In this document: in pieces, positions 1 to 6,599 of the stretch
How positions within the stretch are numbered: the stretch's first letter is position 1
Layout: each line of letters starts with the position of its first letter
Virus record (IMG/VR): IMGVR_UViG_3300042554_000927
Span: 1 to 25,719 of that record
Strand: one strand, 5' to 3'
From: a virus
Length of the DNA: 25,719 nt
Program-made: the position numbers and the translations under genes
The notes under the pieces: generated by a model
What the model was told of the DNA's origin: nothing
The model's database searches: none
The model's input: the letters and a program-made list of their open reading frames with translations, nothing else

Positions 1-1
1 C

Positions 2-607
2 AAGACCTTCAGGTATGTCTTCAGTCTTGGTGTGAACATTCGTTGTGATTCGTTTCACAATCGATTCGCGCTTTGGGTGCGAATACAATCGATTGTATAA
101 ATCAGATTTGGTGATGTAATAGGTTTGAACTAACGCTTCTTGTCTATCGGTGTACGCAACGTCTTCGCGCAACACGCCGACCGATGACGGTTCGACCATG
201 TATGGGTGAATGCCGTTGTTGTAGACCAGCTTGATGAATGTCGTGTTAAACACGAGCGACCAAGTTAGCGCAGAGCTAAATACTTGGTCAGCGTTTGAGT
301 TTAGCCATTCATCGTTAAGTGCTGCGGTTAGCCGGGGAACCTTGATATGTTCTTGGTCTGGAACGGCTGCGCCGAGATTGATAGAGAAGCGAGTGGTTTC
401 TGCGGAATACAAGAATGAGGTGAGCTGGTCGATGTGCGGATAAATCTTATTGAACATCGCCGGTTGTTCTTCCGGCCCCGCACCGAACAAAAACCAAGAG
501 CGCAAAGCGGTATAGTCGCCCTTGCGGTCAGGCAAGGACACCATGCACTTCTCTATGAGGTCACGGTAGAAAAACTCCCGTTCGTCGTCGCCTTTAGGTA
601 TCCTCAT
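2..607 (-). CDS. Portal protein, N-terminal part (runs off left edge)
   Basis: Open for 202 codons from the ATG at 605-607 to the window edge with no stop. The portal forms the dodecameric ring at the packaging vertex; DNA enters and leaves the head through it. The assignment rests on place (downstream of terminase in the same operon) and on a segment around residues 55-80 (MFNKIYPHIDQL, then TSFLYSAETTRFSINLG) of the kind I remember from portal-like proteins of environmental podoviruses. The region after it (TWSLVFNTTFIKLVYN) also fits the portal fold's conserved core. The ATG overlaps the stop of the upstream gene as ATGA, supporting this start and translational coupling. The C-terminal half, including the clip and crown, is outside the window. 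The family call is from remembered sequence pattern, not a search. Confidence 0.82.
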   Translation of the reverse strand, partial: MRIPKGDDEREFFYRDLIEKCMVSLPDRKGDYTALRSWFLFGAGPEEQPAMFNKIYPHIDQLTSFLYSAETTRFSINLGAAVPDQEHIKVPRLTAALNDEWLNSNADQVFSSALTWSLVFNTTFIKLVYNNGIHPYMVEPSSVGVLREDVAYTDRQEALVQTYYITKSDLYNRLYSHPKRESIVKRITTNVHTKTEDIPEGL

Positions 608-1101
608 TGTTTAATTTTCAACTGTTCATGGTCGGCTATATAACTCGCCGTCTTCGGGCCTGTCAAGTTTCCTGCGTCTTTTGGGTTAAAAGATACCGCT
701 TCGCCAGCCACAGAGCGTACCGCCCCGCCTCTTAGCATATTGCTCATCGAATAACGACTGTCACCGCCCCAAATCGCGGCATCTCCCGGTCTAGGCTGTC
801 TATTTTGCTCGGCAACGGCTGCGGCTTCCTTCTCAAGCTGCTTTTTCGAGGTTTTGTTCTTTCTTGTAAAGAAACCTGCCTGATTTTCGCCTTCTTTCGC
901 GGATTTCACATTCGTCATGTCAAAATCCATTGCTAATTGCTTAATTGTCTTGTCATTCTTCTTAGTTTTGTCCGACATCAAGCCCGGAGGCTGCAAATAG
1001 ACCACAAAGACCTCCTCATGGCAGTCTTTCATCGGACATTGGGCTTTCATAGCCTCAAAATAGCCGTGTCGTGGGCATTTGTAGTCATGGAGTACCGGCA
1101 T
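604..1101 (-). CDS. Conserved phage protein with N-terminal zinc ribbon
   Basis: 165 residues. The N-terminus has a short metal-binding pattern, C9-P-R-H12 followed by C22-P-x3-C27-H28, resembling an FmdB-like mini zinc ribbon. Then comes a QPPGL segment (residues 57-61) and a Lys-rich, probably disordered middle (about residues 90-135). I remember proteins of this shape next to portal genes in environmental tailed phages, usually without a function. It sits between the 135-residue gene (17-base overlap) and portal (ATGA overlap), so it is co-translated with the packaging genes. A role in head assembly or packaging is an inference from position only. Confidence 0.8.
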   Translation of the reverse strand: MPVLHDYKCPRHGYFEAMKAQCPMKDCHEEVFVVYLQPPGLMSDKTKKNDKTIKQLAMDFDMTNVKSAKEGENQAGFFTRKNKTSKKQLEKEAAAVAEQNRQPRPGDAAIWGGDSRYSMSNMLRGGAVRSVAGEAVSFNPKDAGNLTGPKTASYIADHEQLKIKQ

Positions 1102-1492
1102 TGCTATCCCCTTCTAAGATTGGTGGCTGCGAATAATCGTCTATATTCCTCATACCTACTTTAATCTTTATCTGCCCGTTAATCATTTGTAATTGTGTGG
1201 TCGGCAGCACCCTTGGTTTCGGTGTTTCTCGGTAATCAACGTATTTGGTGCGGTTACGGTTTTGCATAATCGCTAATTTGCCGTCGCGCCATGCCTCATA
1301 CGCCTTAGACACCCGGATTTGCATCTTTTCGGTCAGCGGCACGGTGCGATACCAGAAAATGTCTAAGAAATGGAACTTGTCGAGGCCAGCGACTTGGCAA
1401 AACAGCTTGATAGAGATGCCTCTGTCCTTGTTTCTGATAAACCGGCGCATCAGCGCTATCAGTTCAACCTTGGTATGTGCTTTCGTGGGCAT
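1085..1492 (-). CDS. Conserved hypothetical protein, possible HTH fold
   Basis: 135 residues, function unknown. Residues about 26-75 (starting GISIKLFCQVAGL, ending VSKAYEAWRDGKL) are predicted helical and look like a helix-turn-helix followed by a long helix; the Arg/Lys-rich stretch after it could contact nucleic acid. The last 40 residues look extended. It overlaps the glycosyltransferase gene upstream by 29 bases and the zinc-ribbon gene downstream by 17, so it belongs to the leftward packaging operon. A small-terminase-like or scaffold role is conceivable, but nothing here proves it. Confidence 0.75.
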   Translation of the reverse strand: MPTKAHTKVELIALMRRFIRNKDRGISIKLFCQVAGLDKFHFLDIFWYRTVPLTEKMQIRVSKAYEAWRDGKLAIMQNRNRTKYVDYRETPKPRVLPTTQLQMINGQIKIKVGMRNIDDYSQPPILEGDSNAGTP

Positions 1493-2264
1493 AGTTCAAA
1501 ACGTAACCTTTGCTTTGCAAGAACGATAGAAACTCTGCTTCCCGATACCAATCCTTTGATTGGCCTCTGACGAGTATTTCGTTGTCTTTGATGAGGCGGC
1601 GGCTAGTGGCGTGATGTCCGAGCAACTTGTTGAAATCCAAGTCATCGTGAAAGTCAGGGGCTAGATGTTCTAGCGAGAACTCTTTGGCAACCCTTGGCGG
1701 GGCAATACGGTAGCCAAGTTCCTCAAACCAAGACCGGCGCAGACACGACAGTTGTACATCTTCGTTCCAAAGATGTATTTCACCGGAGAAGGCTTGGGCT
1801 ATGCCGTGTTTGTTCGAGGCTTCCAAGAAGCGGCGGCTACGCAATGAGAAGCCACCGTTCTGCACTAGCACAGCGTCAGGGTGCGTTACCCATCCAAAGC
1901 CCAAAAGAAGGCTATCACCAACAAGACCAGCATGAGTAATTCCACCGATGTAATCATAGTCGTAATACTCCGGCTTGAAGTTGCGACCATCCAAGACCCA
2001 TCCATCATCCTGCACGACAAGACAGAACTCGGACTCAATGTGAGCGTACAAACAATGCAGCATGAATGTCGAGTATTCCCGATACCCTAGCGGGTAAATT
2101 TTGCGCCACTCCACGCCGTCCGGCATTTCCTTCGGGCGTTCAACAGACAACAGCAAACCCTTTGACCCCGGCAACTCGCGCATACTGCGAACGATAGACG
2201 GCAACGCCCCTGACCCATCGTTGTGTCCATAGACAGAAACTATGGTTAAGTCTTTATGTTCCAT
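1464..2264 (-). CDS. Glycosyltransferase, DUF5672 type
   Basis: 266 residues. The motifs match DUF5672, a GT-A-like family: an N-terminal strand LTIVSVYGHN (6-15), an acidic QDDG (85-88) in the usual place of a DxD nucleotide-sugar/metal site, YDYIGG (103-108), the hallmark NGGFSLRS (136-143) and a later NEDV (167-170). Such enzymes move a sugar from an activated donor to an unknown acceptor in the cytoplasm. It sits between terL (11-base overlap) and the 135-residue gene, an unusual place for a sugar-transfer enzyme. Glycosylation of a virion protein, of phage DNA or of a host surface molecule are all possible. The family call is firm on motifs; the acceptor is unknown. Confidence 0.85.
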   Translation of the reverse strand: MEHKDLTIVSVYGHNDGSGALPSIVRSMRELPGSKGLLLSVERPKEMPDGVEWRKIYPLGYREYSTFMLHCLYAHIESEFCLVVQDDGWVLDGRNFKPEYYDYDYIGGITHAGLVGDSLLLGFGWVTHPDAVLVQNGGFSLRSRRFLEASNKHGIAQAFSGEIHLWNEDVQLSCLRRSWFEELGYRIAPPRVAKEFSLEHLAPDFHDDLDFNKLLGHHATSRRLIKDNEILVRGQSKDWYREAEFLSFLQSKGYVLNYAHESTYQG

Positions 2265-4014
2265 AAACGCCTATCGCCTTTAAGTAGTTTGCAACGCTTC
2301 TGCCGACAGCGACTTGTTCAGCGGTCTTCTCATCTTGCGCTCTTGCTACTTCGCGGGTGTACTTCATGTTGATGAGCCGTGGCTGCACCTGTTCAGAAAA
2401 AGCAACACAGGCAAGGGCGGTAGCAATCACTCGGTCATCCTTGTTGCGTCCAGAGGCTTCAATCGAACCCCCGTCCCGCACGATGGTCTTCATCTCCTCA
2501 ATCGTTTCTTCGGAATAAATCGCTAACATCCCGCGCTCGAACAAATCCTTCATGTAGTTCATCATGCGTTCTTTAGTCGCAGCGGTGGTCAGGAAGCCAA
2601 TAGAGTTTGATAGGCCACCCATCGTGTCATTGCGTCGCCAGATGTAGTTTTGCATTGAACCCAAGACATCGAGCAAGTCCTTAGCGACTTTGCCGCCAAG
2701 GGCGACGGCTTGTCTCTTTAGGTTATTCATTTCGTTGATGACGGCCTGCCCCGGCCCGTTGACTTCCAAGTTGACTGTCGAATTCTTGTAAGCGCCAGCA
2801 AGGTGGGCAATCACCCACGCGAACTGGTAGGTGTTCATCTCCGGTGACGCGAACTCAGCGACTTGCTCCATCCCATCAGCATAGCAACGGAAGACCTGAA
2901 TGCAGAAGCGGTCAGCCCAATCAGAGCTACCATAAGCAGGGTCTGCACCAATAACGTAATAAGCCGTATCAACGGGTTCCTCCCATACCTTTAATGTTCC
3001 CATCTTCTCGGTTGACGGCTTAACTTCTGTGTCTTGAAAGTTCACGCCCATGACGTACCGATAATTGTCATGGTCAATCTTCTTCGCTAACTTCATGGCA
3101 TCCGTGCAACGGGCGTTCGAGAAGAAGCTAGTCCCCGTCATGATGAAAGCGTAGTCTTCTGTCGGCGGGAACTCCTGATACATCAGGGCATCGTCTTTAA
3201 TGCCTTCCGCCATCATCCATCGCCACCACGCAAGCTGTCTGGACGTTATTTCAAAGTTGTAGAGCTTCTTAATATCCCGTGTCCATTCCTTTTCCTCGCC
3301 GGTCAGTTTGCCGTCCCAATACACCTTGTAGATGTTGGAAGACGGGTCAGCAGAGTAAAACTCATTGCGCCACCAGCCACAGAAGATGGCACGTTGGTTC
3401 AACGCCCTCTTAGCCGTGACATACATATCGTGGAACATATTGAAGCCACGGGCGGTGGACTCAAAGATATACAAACGATTTGGGTTGGTCTGTGCAAGCG
3501 AGGCCAGCAAGGAGGCTAGACCTTCTTCGTCACCCCAAGACGATGTTTCAGTGCCATGTAAGAAAGTGATGGCTTTTCCGCGACCAAGACTGCCCTTGGC
3601 CCGTAACCCCGCGACTTGATAAAAGAGGCGGCTTCTGTTCTTGAGCGAAAGCTGGTTACGGTTGTGAGCGACCAAGGGGATACGATATTCTTTAGGCAAA
3701 CCTTCCATATACATGGCAAGGGTTGACCGGAACATATCTCGGTTTTCTTCGGTGTCTGTGGTGAGTGTGCCTTGGAGTCCATCGTTTATAAAGTGCCAGT
3801 AAAGGTCGAGAGCCAGTGAAATGGTTGTGATACCAAGCTGGCGGCCTTTCAGTATCACAAAGAAATGAATGTCTTCCTCCAAACCTGATGCAATCTCATT
3901 CATCACATAGGTTTGGGTTCCCAACAGGTTGTCCATGCGGCGCAAGCCCTGTTCCTTGGTTTCAATCTTTAACTGCGAACAGAACTGGTAGAACTGCTTT
4001 AGATTAAATTTCAT
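2254..4014 (-). CDS. terL: Terminase large subunit (ATPase and nuclease)
   Basis: 586 residues, normal size for TerL, the motor that pumps DNA into the procapsid and cuts it. The ATPase domain has a Walker A variant LKGRQLGITT (55-64), a Walker B/acidic region around FLHGTETSSWGDEE (151-164) and a coupling motif FESTA (184-188). EFPPTEDYAF (281-290) closes the ATPase part in this family. The RNase H-like nuclease has its acidic residues at D358 (GADPAYG), E417 (NLEVNG) and in KDDRVIATALA near residue 543. The gene starts inside the stop of the 86-residue gene (ATGA) and overlaps the glycosyltransferase gene by 11 bases. The motif order leaves little doubt; whether packaging is headful or cohesive-end cannot be told from this gene alone. 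Confidence 0.96.
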   Translation of the reverse strand: MKFNLKQFYQFCSQLKIETKEQGLRRMDNLLGTQTYVMNEIASGLEEDIHFFVILKGRQLGITTISLALDLYWHFINDGLQGTLTTDTEENRDMFRSTLAMYMEGLPKEYRIPLVAHNRNQLSLKNRSRLFYQVAGLRAKGSLGRGKAITFLHGTETSSWGDEEGLASLLASLAQTNPNRLYIFESTARGFNMFHDMYVTAKRALNQRAIFCGWWRNEFYSADPSSNIYKVYWDGKLTGEEKEWTRDIKKLYNFEITSRQLAWWRWMMAEGIKDDALMYQEFPPTEDYAFIMTGTSFFSNARCTDAMKLAKKIDHDNYRYVMGVNFQDTEVKPSTEKMGTLKVWEEPVDTAYYVIGADPAYGSSDWADRFCIQVFRCYADGMEQVAEFASPEMNTYQFAWVIAHLAGAYKNSTVNLEVNGPGQAVINEMNNLKRQAVALGGKVAKDLLDVLGSMQNYIWRRNDTMGGLSNSIGFLTTAATKERMMNYMKDLFERGMLAIYSEETIEEMKTIVRDGGSIEASGRNKDDRVIATALACVAFSEQVQPRLINMKYTREVARAQDEKTAEQVAVGRSVANYLKAIGVYGT

Positions 4015-4271
4015 CGATGCTTTCGACGCTGCGTGTCAAACTCGGTCAGACTCCAATTCGCAATCCTGACCCGTGCCTCTGGATTCTTGGCTACGCGCAA
4101 TAACTCGGCAGCCAATGACGGCGAATAGTGTTCTTTCCACAAAGCCAGCAACTCCCGCTTCTCTGCCGGGGAAATCGCCCGTATCGCCCTCTGCATCTCT
4201 GTCCTCAGTATCCCTCTGGACAGACGCAGTTCTTCAGCGTAGCGGTCAGTTGACTGTTTGTAGTCGCTCAA
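4011..4271 (-). CDS. Small helical protein upstream of terL (candidate small terminase)
   Basis: 86 residues, basic, predicted to be almost all helical. It directly precedes terL with an ATGA overlap, the usual position of the small terminase subunit that recognises packaging sites. No HTH signature is obvious; the segment RGILRTEMQRAIRAISPAEKR (19-39) is a strongly charged helix, and the C-terminus is Arg/Lys-rich. Small terminases vary greatly in sequence, so position is the main argument. Alternatives are a packaging accessory protein or an unrelated small protein. Its start overlaps the end of the coiled-coil gene by 26 bases. Confidence 0.65.
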   Translation of the reverse strand: MSDYKQSTDRYAEELRLSRGILRTEMQRAIRAISPAEKRELLALWKEHYSPSLAAELLRVAKNPEARVRIANWSLTEFDTQRRKHR

Positions 4272-4452
4272 GCGTATCTTTCAAACGCTCATTTTCCTCA
4301 TGAACCGTCTGCAACAGCTTCGCTGACTCCGTATGCACCCGCATCAACTCATGAAACAACTCTGCATGACTCATCGCATACACCCGTTCCATGTACGCCT
4401 TTTTCACATCCTCTGCCGCTATCGGCATCAAATTACTAATTTGCTCTGTCAT
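4246..4452 (-). CDS. Small coiled-coil protein
   Basis: 68 residues from the ATG at 4450-4452 (MTEQISNLMP). An in-frame ATG lies 12 bases upstream at 4464, but only the inner one has a purine-rich GGGGG about five bases before it, so I chose the inner start. The C-terminal half carries heptad-like hydrophobic spacing (LLQTVHEENERLKDTLERL) typical of a coiled coil. Function is unknown. It overlaps the HTH gene by 17 bases and the candidate small-terminase gene by 26, and may oligomerise alone or with one of these neighbours. Confidence 0.65.
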   Translation of the reverse strand: MTEQISNLMPIAAEDVKKAYMERVYAMSHAELFHELMRVHTESAKLLQTVHEENERLKDTLERLQTVN

Positions 4453-4660
4453 CACTGCCCCCATTCAACATTGCCTTAATATCTTTAATCGGCATCTCAA
4501 ACGCCTCATGTATGCCCAGTATCAACGTGGGCGTTATCTGCTTATGACCCATCCTCACCCGCGATATGGTCGGCGCAGATGTGCCAATCTCTTTGGCTAA
4601 GTCGCCATCAGTTTCAATCTGAAACCTTTCCTTCAAGTAATCCAATAGCTTTGCTGTCAT
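4436..4660 (-). CDS. HTH (XRE/Cro-like) DNA-binding protein
   Basis: 74 residues. Residues 18-60 form a lambda-repressor-like five-helix HTH: GDLAKEIGTSAPTISRVRMG (18-37) holds helices 2 and 3 with the usual alanine, glycine and serine/threonine positions. There is no C-terminal protease or dimerisation domain, so it is Cro-like in size. It is the second gene of the leftward operon and lies close to the non-coding control region at 4931-5520, which has palindromes and direct repeats that could be its operators. With no integrase or larger repressor in view, I infer an early/late switch regulator rather than a lysogeny repressor. Start ATG is preceded by GGGGATAGAT. Confidence 0.85.
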   Translation of the reverse strand: MTAKLLDYLKERFQIETDGDLAKEIGTSAPTISRVRMGHKQITPTLILGIHEAFEMPIKDIKAMLNGGSDDRAN

Positions 4661-4717
4661 ATCTATCCCCAGTTTCTACGCCGTCCTCCAGTTGCTCCTA
4701 CGTCGCAATAGCGGGGT

Positions 4718-4930
4718 CTACGACACCCGCCACACCCTCACCCCATCGCCTTCCTTCCTAGCGATAAAGCTCATCCCTAACTTCTTGCCCATCCGGTAAT
4801 TCTGATTACACACGTTCTGTATCCCACCACCGTTCACAAAGAACGAGTCACCAACATCCATCTCCTTGTACGGGTACTTCTGCCGAGCGACAGGCAACGG
4901 CACACCCTTCTCTAACTCAACACTAATCAT
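4718..4930 (-). CDS. Conserved small phage protein, first gene of leftward operon
   Basis: 70 residues with the pattern EKGVPLPVAR (7-16), a KYPYKEMDVGDSFFV segment (19-33) and a C-terminal GMSFIARK...GVRVWRV. I know this pattern from many phages as a short uncharacterised family (I believe named DUF7303 in Pfam, from memory). It is mostly beta, probably a single small domain. It is the promoter-proximal gene of the leftward packaging operon, and its ATG is preceded by AAGGGATAGAT, a good ribosome binding site. A short gap (4661-4717) separates it from the HTH gene. No function is known to me. Confidence 0.8.
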   Translation of the reverse strand: MISVELEKGVPLPVARQKYPYKEMDVGDSFFVNGGGIQNVCNQNYRMGKKLGMSFIARKEGDGVRVWRVS

Positions 4931-4966
4931 ATCTATCCCTTATAACCAACATACGCACTATAGGCG

Positions 4967-4995
4967 AAAAAAAAGGACTCCGCAATAGAGTCCTT
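4967..4995 (-). terminator. Leftward intrinsic terminator ahead of the late operon
   Basis: Perfect 8-bp stem AAGGACTC / GAGTCCTT with a 7-base loop; read on the minus strand it is followed by a run of eight T (complement of 4967-4974, two of them paired). This is a textbook Rho-independent terminator for leftward transcription. Rightward it has no U-tract. It lies only about 36 bases before the ATG at 4930, so leftward RNA begun further right would stop before the late genes unless antiterminated. Confidence 0.8.
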
Positions 4996-5120
4996 AAAGC
5001 TCTCTCACCACGAGGAGAAAGCAGCAGCGAGGAAAAACATCCACAGCATACCAAAAACAGTAAATTTTTTTGGGGGGAAATGCGAATGGGGCGCGCACCC
5101 ACAGCCCCTCAAGTCCATTC

Positions 5121-5152
5121 AGGTTGGCAACCTCGCAACAGTATCAAACTGT
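5121..5152. promoter_or_regulatory. Two adjacent palindromes, candidate operators
   Basis: AGGTTG-G-CAACCT (5121-5133) is a perfect 13-base palindrome, and ACAGT-N5-ACTGT (5138-5152) is a second perfect inverted repeat five bases away. Spacing and symmetry fit dimeric HTH protein binding; the HTH protein encoded at 4436-4660 is the natural candidate. The binding itself is inference. Confidence 0.4.
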
Positions 5153-5156
5153 AAAC

Positions 5157-5303
5157 ATTGCCCATTGCCCAAGTGACCAAAATAGCAACTGTCAGCATGG
5201 CAAGTACTTATGAAAAGGGTAATTAGTATGCTTGCATCATTGCCCATGTGAAAGTGATACAAGCCGAGATGGTAGCTTGTAACATATCTCACAGAATTAC
5301 CCA
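5157..5303 (+). repeat. ATTGCCCA direct repeats (iteron-like)
   Basis: ATTGCCCA occurs at 5157-5164, 5164-5171 and 5239-5246, with a one-base variant ATTACCCA at 5296-5303. Two copies continue into a similar (A/T)GTGA. All are in the same orientation, inside a stretch with no credible gene. They could be operators or initiator-binding iterons next to the AT-rich block that follows. Confidence 0.45.
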
Positions 5304-5317
5304 ATTGCTAACATGGA

Positions 5318-5465
5318 TGATGTTCTTAATATATTTATATCATTACACTACTATATATTTATATATATGTAATAGATATATGTCTTAGTTATAGAGTTAT
5401 CATTTATAAAACTTAAAAATAAATACTAATATACCCTTGAGTTAATCATTCTAATCTGTATAATC
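5318..5465. other. AT-rich non-coding block, possible unwinding region
   Basis: Nearly pure A/T with repeated ATATAT and TTTATA tracts, much more AT-rich than the rest of the window, and no coding potential. Together with the ATTGCCCA repeats on its left it resembles a replication origin with a DNA-unwinding element, or simply a promoter-dense divergent control region. The whole 590-base gap 4931-5520 holds no gene that I can support. Confidence 0.4.
5437..5464 (+). promoter_or_regulatory. Rightward sigma70-type promoter for the early arm
   Basis: TTGAGT (5437-5442), 16-base spacer, TATAAT (5459-5464): -35 with five of six consensus bases and a perfect -10. It is the best promoter in the divergent region and points at the first rightward gene (ATG 5521). 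The leader carries a TGCAGT-N6-ACTGCA hairpin (5474-5491) followed by TTCCTAAA and the ribosome binding site GAGGGG. Confidence 0.7.
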
Positions 5466-5520
5466 CTAATCAATGCAGTTCAATTACTGCAGTTCCTAAA
5501 CCTAAATTGAGGGGTTAAAA

Positions 5521-5898
5521 ATGAAGATTGATGCCGTTACATTATTCGCTACTGCACACGCTGCAGGTAACGCTGCAGTCCAGGCCGCTACTGTCACACC
5601 GATGATTGTTACTCAGTGCCAGAATCCGCTTGATGATTCGAGCACTCCAGTACGTCAATACTTTGTCGAAGATGGTGTATGCGGATTCGCTTCAATCACT
5701 GTCAAACCTGCAAATAGTGCATTTGCCAAGTATTTGAAGCTGCACCATCGTGCTCACAAAAGCTACTACGGTGGCGTTTCCTTACCAGTGCGTGATTTCA
5801 ATCAATCACTGCAGAAAAAAGAGGCATATGCGTATGCATTTGCAAAAGTGCTAAATCAAGCTGGCATCAATGCTTACGTCGAAAGCCGTATGGACTAA
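5521..5898 (+). CDS. Conserved hypothetical early protein
   Basis: 125 residues, function unknown. The N-terminus (residues 1-25) is an Ala-rich helix, not a clear signal peptide. It is followed by a segment with EDGVCGFASITVKPANSAFA (around 51-70), a YYGGVSLPV strand and a C-terminal helix KKEAYAYAFAKVLNQAG. This arrangement is one I remember from proteins encoded by environmental phages, where it is uncharacterised. It is the first gene behind the strong early promoter, with a GAGGGG ribosome binding site about seven bases before the ATG, so it should be made early and abundantly. A host-takeover or protective role is plausible from position only. Confidence 0.8.
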   Translation: MKIDAVTLFATAHAAGNAAVQAATVTPMIVTQCQNPLDDSSTPVRQYFVEDGVCGFASITVKPANSAFAKYLKLHHRAHKSYYGGVSLPVRDFNQSLQKKEAYAYAFAKVLNQAGINAYVESRMD

Positions 5899-5906
5899 GC
5901 CGCTTC

Positions 5907-5941
5907 AAACCGCTTGCCAGTGCGTAACTGGCTTTCCTAAC
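5907..5941 (+). repeat. Intergenic hairpin module, copy 1
   Basis: 35-base module: AAACCGCTTGCC, loop GCGTA, ending GGCTTTCCTAAC. The stem is a perfect GCCAGT / ACTGGC (5916-5932). It is nearly identical to the module at 6121-6155; all five differences fall in the stem arms. TTCCTAAC at its end lies 16 bases before the next ATG. Confidence 0.65.
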
Positions 5942-5957
5942 CTAACAGGGGCATCAA

Positions 5958-6116
5958 ATGAAACAATCAACTATCGCAATGCTCGTTTTTCTGGCTTTTA
6001 CTCTTTGGTCATTGGTTTTTACTGTACACGGCGAATTCTTGTGCTCATTCGCGGCATTGGCTATTGCTTTCATTAGCTGGTTAGTCGGTATCGCGTTAGA
6101 ACGCGAAGCTAAGTAA
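5958..6116 (+). CDS. Small membrane protein, two predicted TM segments
   Basis: 52 residues. Two hydrophobic helices, about residues 6-22 (IAMLVFLAFTLWSLVFT) and 30-46 (SFAALAIAFISWLVGIA), are separated by a short HGEFLC turn, with a charged ERE-AK tail. The ATG follows AGGGGCATCAA, a good ribosome binding site, and TTCCTAAC lies 16 bases upstream, as for its neighbours. Function unknown. Small early membrane proteins of phages sometimes block superinfection or disturb host envelope processes, but there is no family evidence here. Confidence 0.7.
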   Translation: MKQSTIAMLVFLAFTLWSLVFTVHGEFLCSFAALAIAFISWLVGIALEREAK

Positions 6117-6120
6117 CAGC

Positions 6121-6155
6121 AAACCGCTTGCCGGAGCGTATACGGCTTTCCTAAC
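6121..6155 (+). repeat. Intergenic hairpin module, copy 2
   Basis: Same 35-base module as at 5907-5941, with stem GCCGGA / TACGGC (one mismatch) around the identical GCGTA loop. Two of the three inner stem pairs changed on both sides and still pair (A-T to G-C and T-A to A-T), which points to conservation of the RNA hairpin rather than of the bases. TTCCTAAC (6148-6155) ends 16 bases before the next ATG. Confidence 0.65.
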
Positions 6156-6171
6156 TTTTGAGGGTAAACAA

Positions 6172-6372
6172 ATGAAAAGCTATCCAAACATCGACAAATC
6201 AGCCTTCCGCAAAGGCGAATACGTTGGTTATGCCAATGGCAAGATTTTCCACATTCGCAAAAGCAATAGCAGTTTCGGTAACTGGCATGCAGCAAACCGC
6301 GACAACTGGAATGAGCAGTTATTCGCTTTCGGACTAGCTTCAATGTCAGACAAATTAGCAAACATCAAATAA
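6172..6372 (+). CDS. Small conserved phage protein
   Basis: 66 residues, no membrane segment or known motif. The N-terminal half, SAFRKGEYVGYANGKIFHIRK (residues 10-30 region), looks like a small antiparallel beta sheet and resembles short uncharacterised proteins I remember from other phages. The C-terminal half is helical and contains WHAANRDNWNEQ. The ATG follows GAGGGTAAACAA. Stop and the next gene's ribosome binding site (AAGGGGAAAA) are adjacent, so the two are co-translated. Function unknown. Confidence 0.75.
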   Translation: MKSYPNIDKSAFRKGEYVGYANGKIFHIRKSNSSFGNWHAANRDNWNEQLFAFGLASMSDKLANIK

Positions 6373-6382
6373 GGGGAAAACA

Positions 6383-6541
6383 ATGACACGCGAACAATTG
6401 ACAAATCTTTACATGGTTTGGGTGAATGATTTCCTGACTATCGGCGGCTTTGCTGACTATTTCGGGCTAACTGACAATGAAGCTGAAATGCTCTTAGCGG
6501 TAGCGCGTAGCGCATACGAAAACCCTCACCCTGAAGCATAG
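6383..6541 (+). CDS. Small acidic early protein
   Basis: 52 residues. The sequence is helical and acidic, with TREQLTNLYMVWVNDFLTI at the N-terminus and FADYFGLTDNEAEMLLAVAR in the middle; the second part resembles a helix-turn-helix-like pair of helices (GLTDNEAEMLL), though it is not basic enough to suggest DNA binding. A strong AAGGGG ribosome binding site sits seven bases before the ATG, 10 bases after the previous stop. Function unknown; its early-operon position suggests a regulatory or host-directed role (inference). Confidence 0.7.
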   Translation: MTREQLTNLYMVWVNDFLTIGGFADYFGLTDNEAEMLLAVARSAYENPHPEA

Positions 6542-6552
6542 AACCCGACTGT

Positions 6553-6599
6553 AAGCCGCTTCCGGCGGCTTCTGGGCGTGTTTTAACGCCATTCCTAAT
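6553..6599 (+). repeat. Tandem intergenic hairpins plus TTCCTAAT
   Basis: Two consecutive perfect hairpins: AAGCCGC-TTCCG-GCGGCTT (6553-6571) and GGCGT-GTTTTA-ACGCC (6575-6590), then TTCCTAAT (6592-6599), 15 bases before the next ATG. It occupies the same place relative to its gene as the 35-base modules upstream, with a different hairpin sequence. No U-tract follows, so these are not ordinary terminators. Confidence 0.6.

Noticed and set aside
5119-5304. Minus-strand open frame of 61 codons in the control region
   Set aside because: No ribosome binding site, odd composition, and it covers the ATTGCCCA repeats and palindromes, which explain the sequence better.
5954-6361. Minus-strand open frame of 135 codons
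   Set aside because: Opposite to three small genes with good ribosome binding sites and hairpin leaders; Cys/Arg-rich shadow product.
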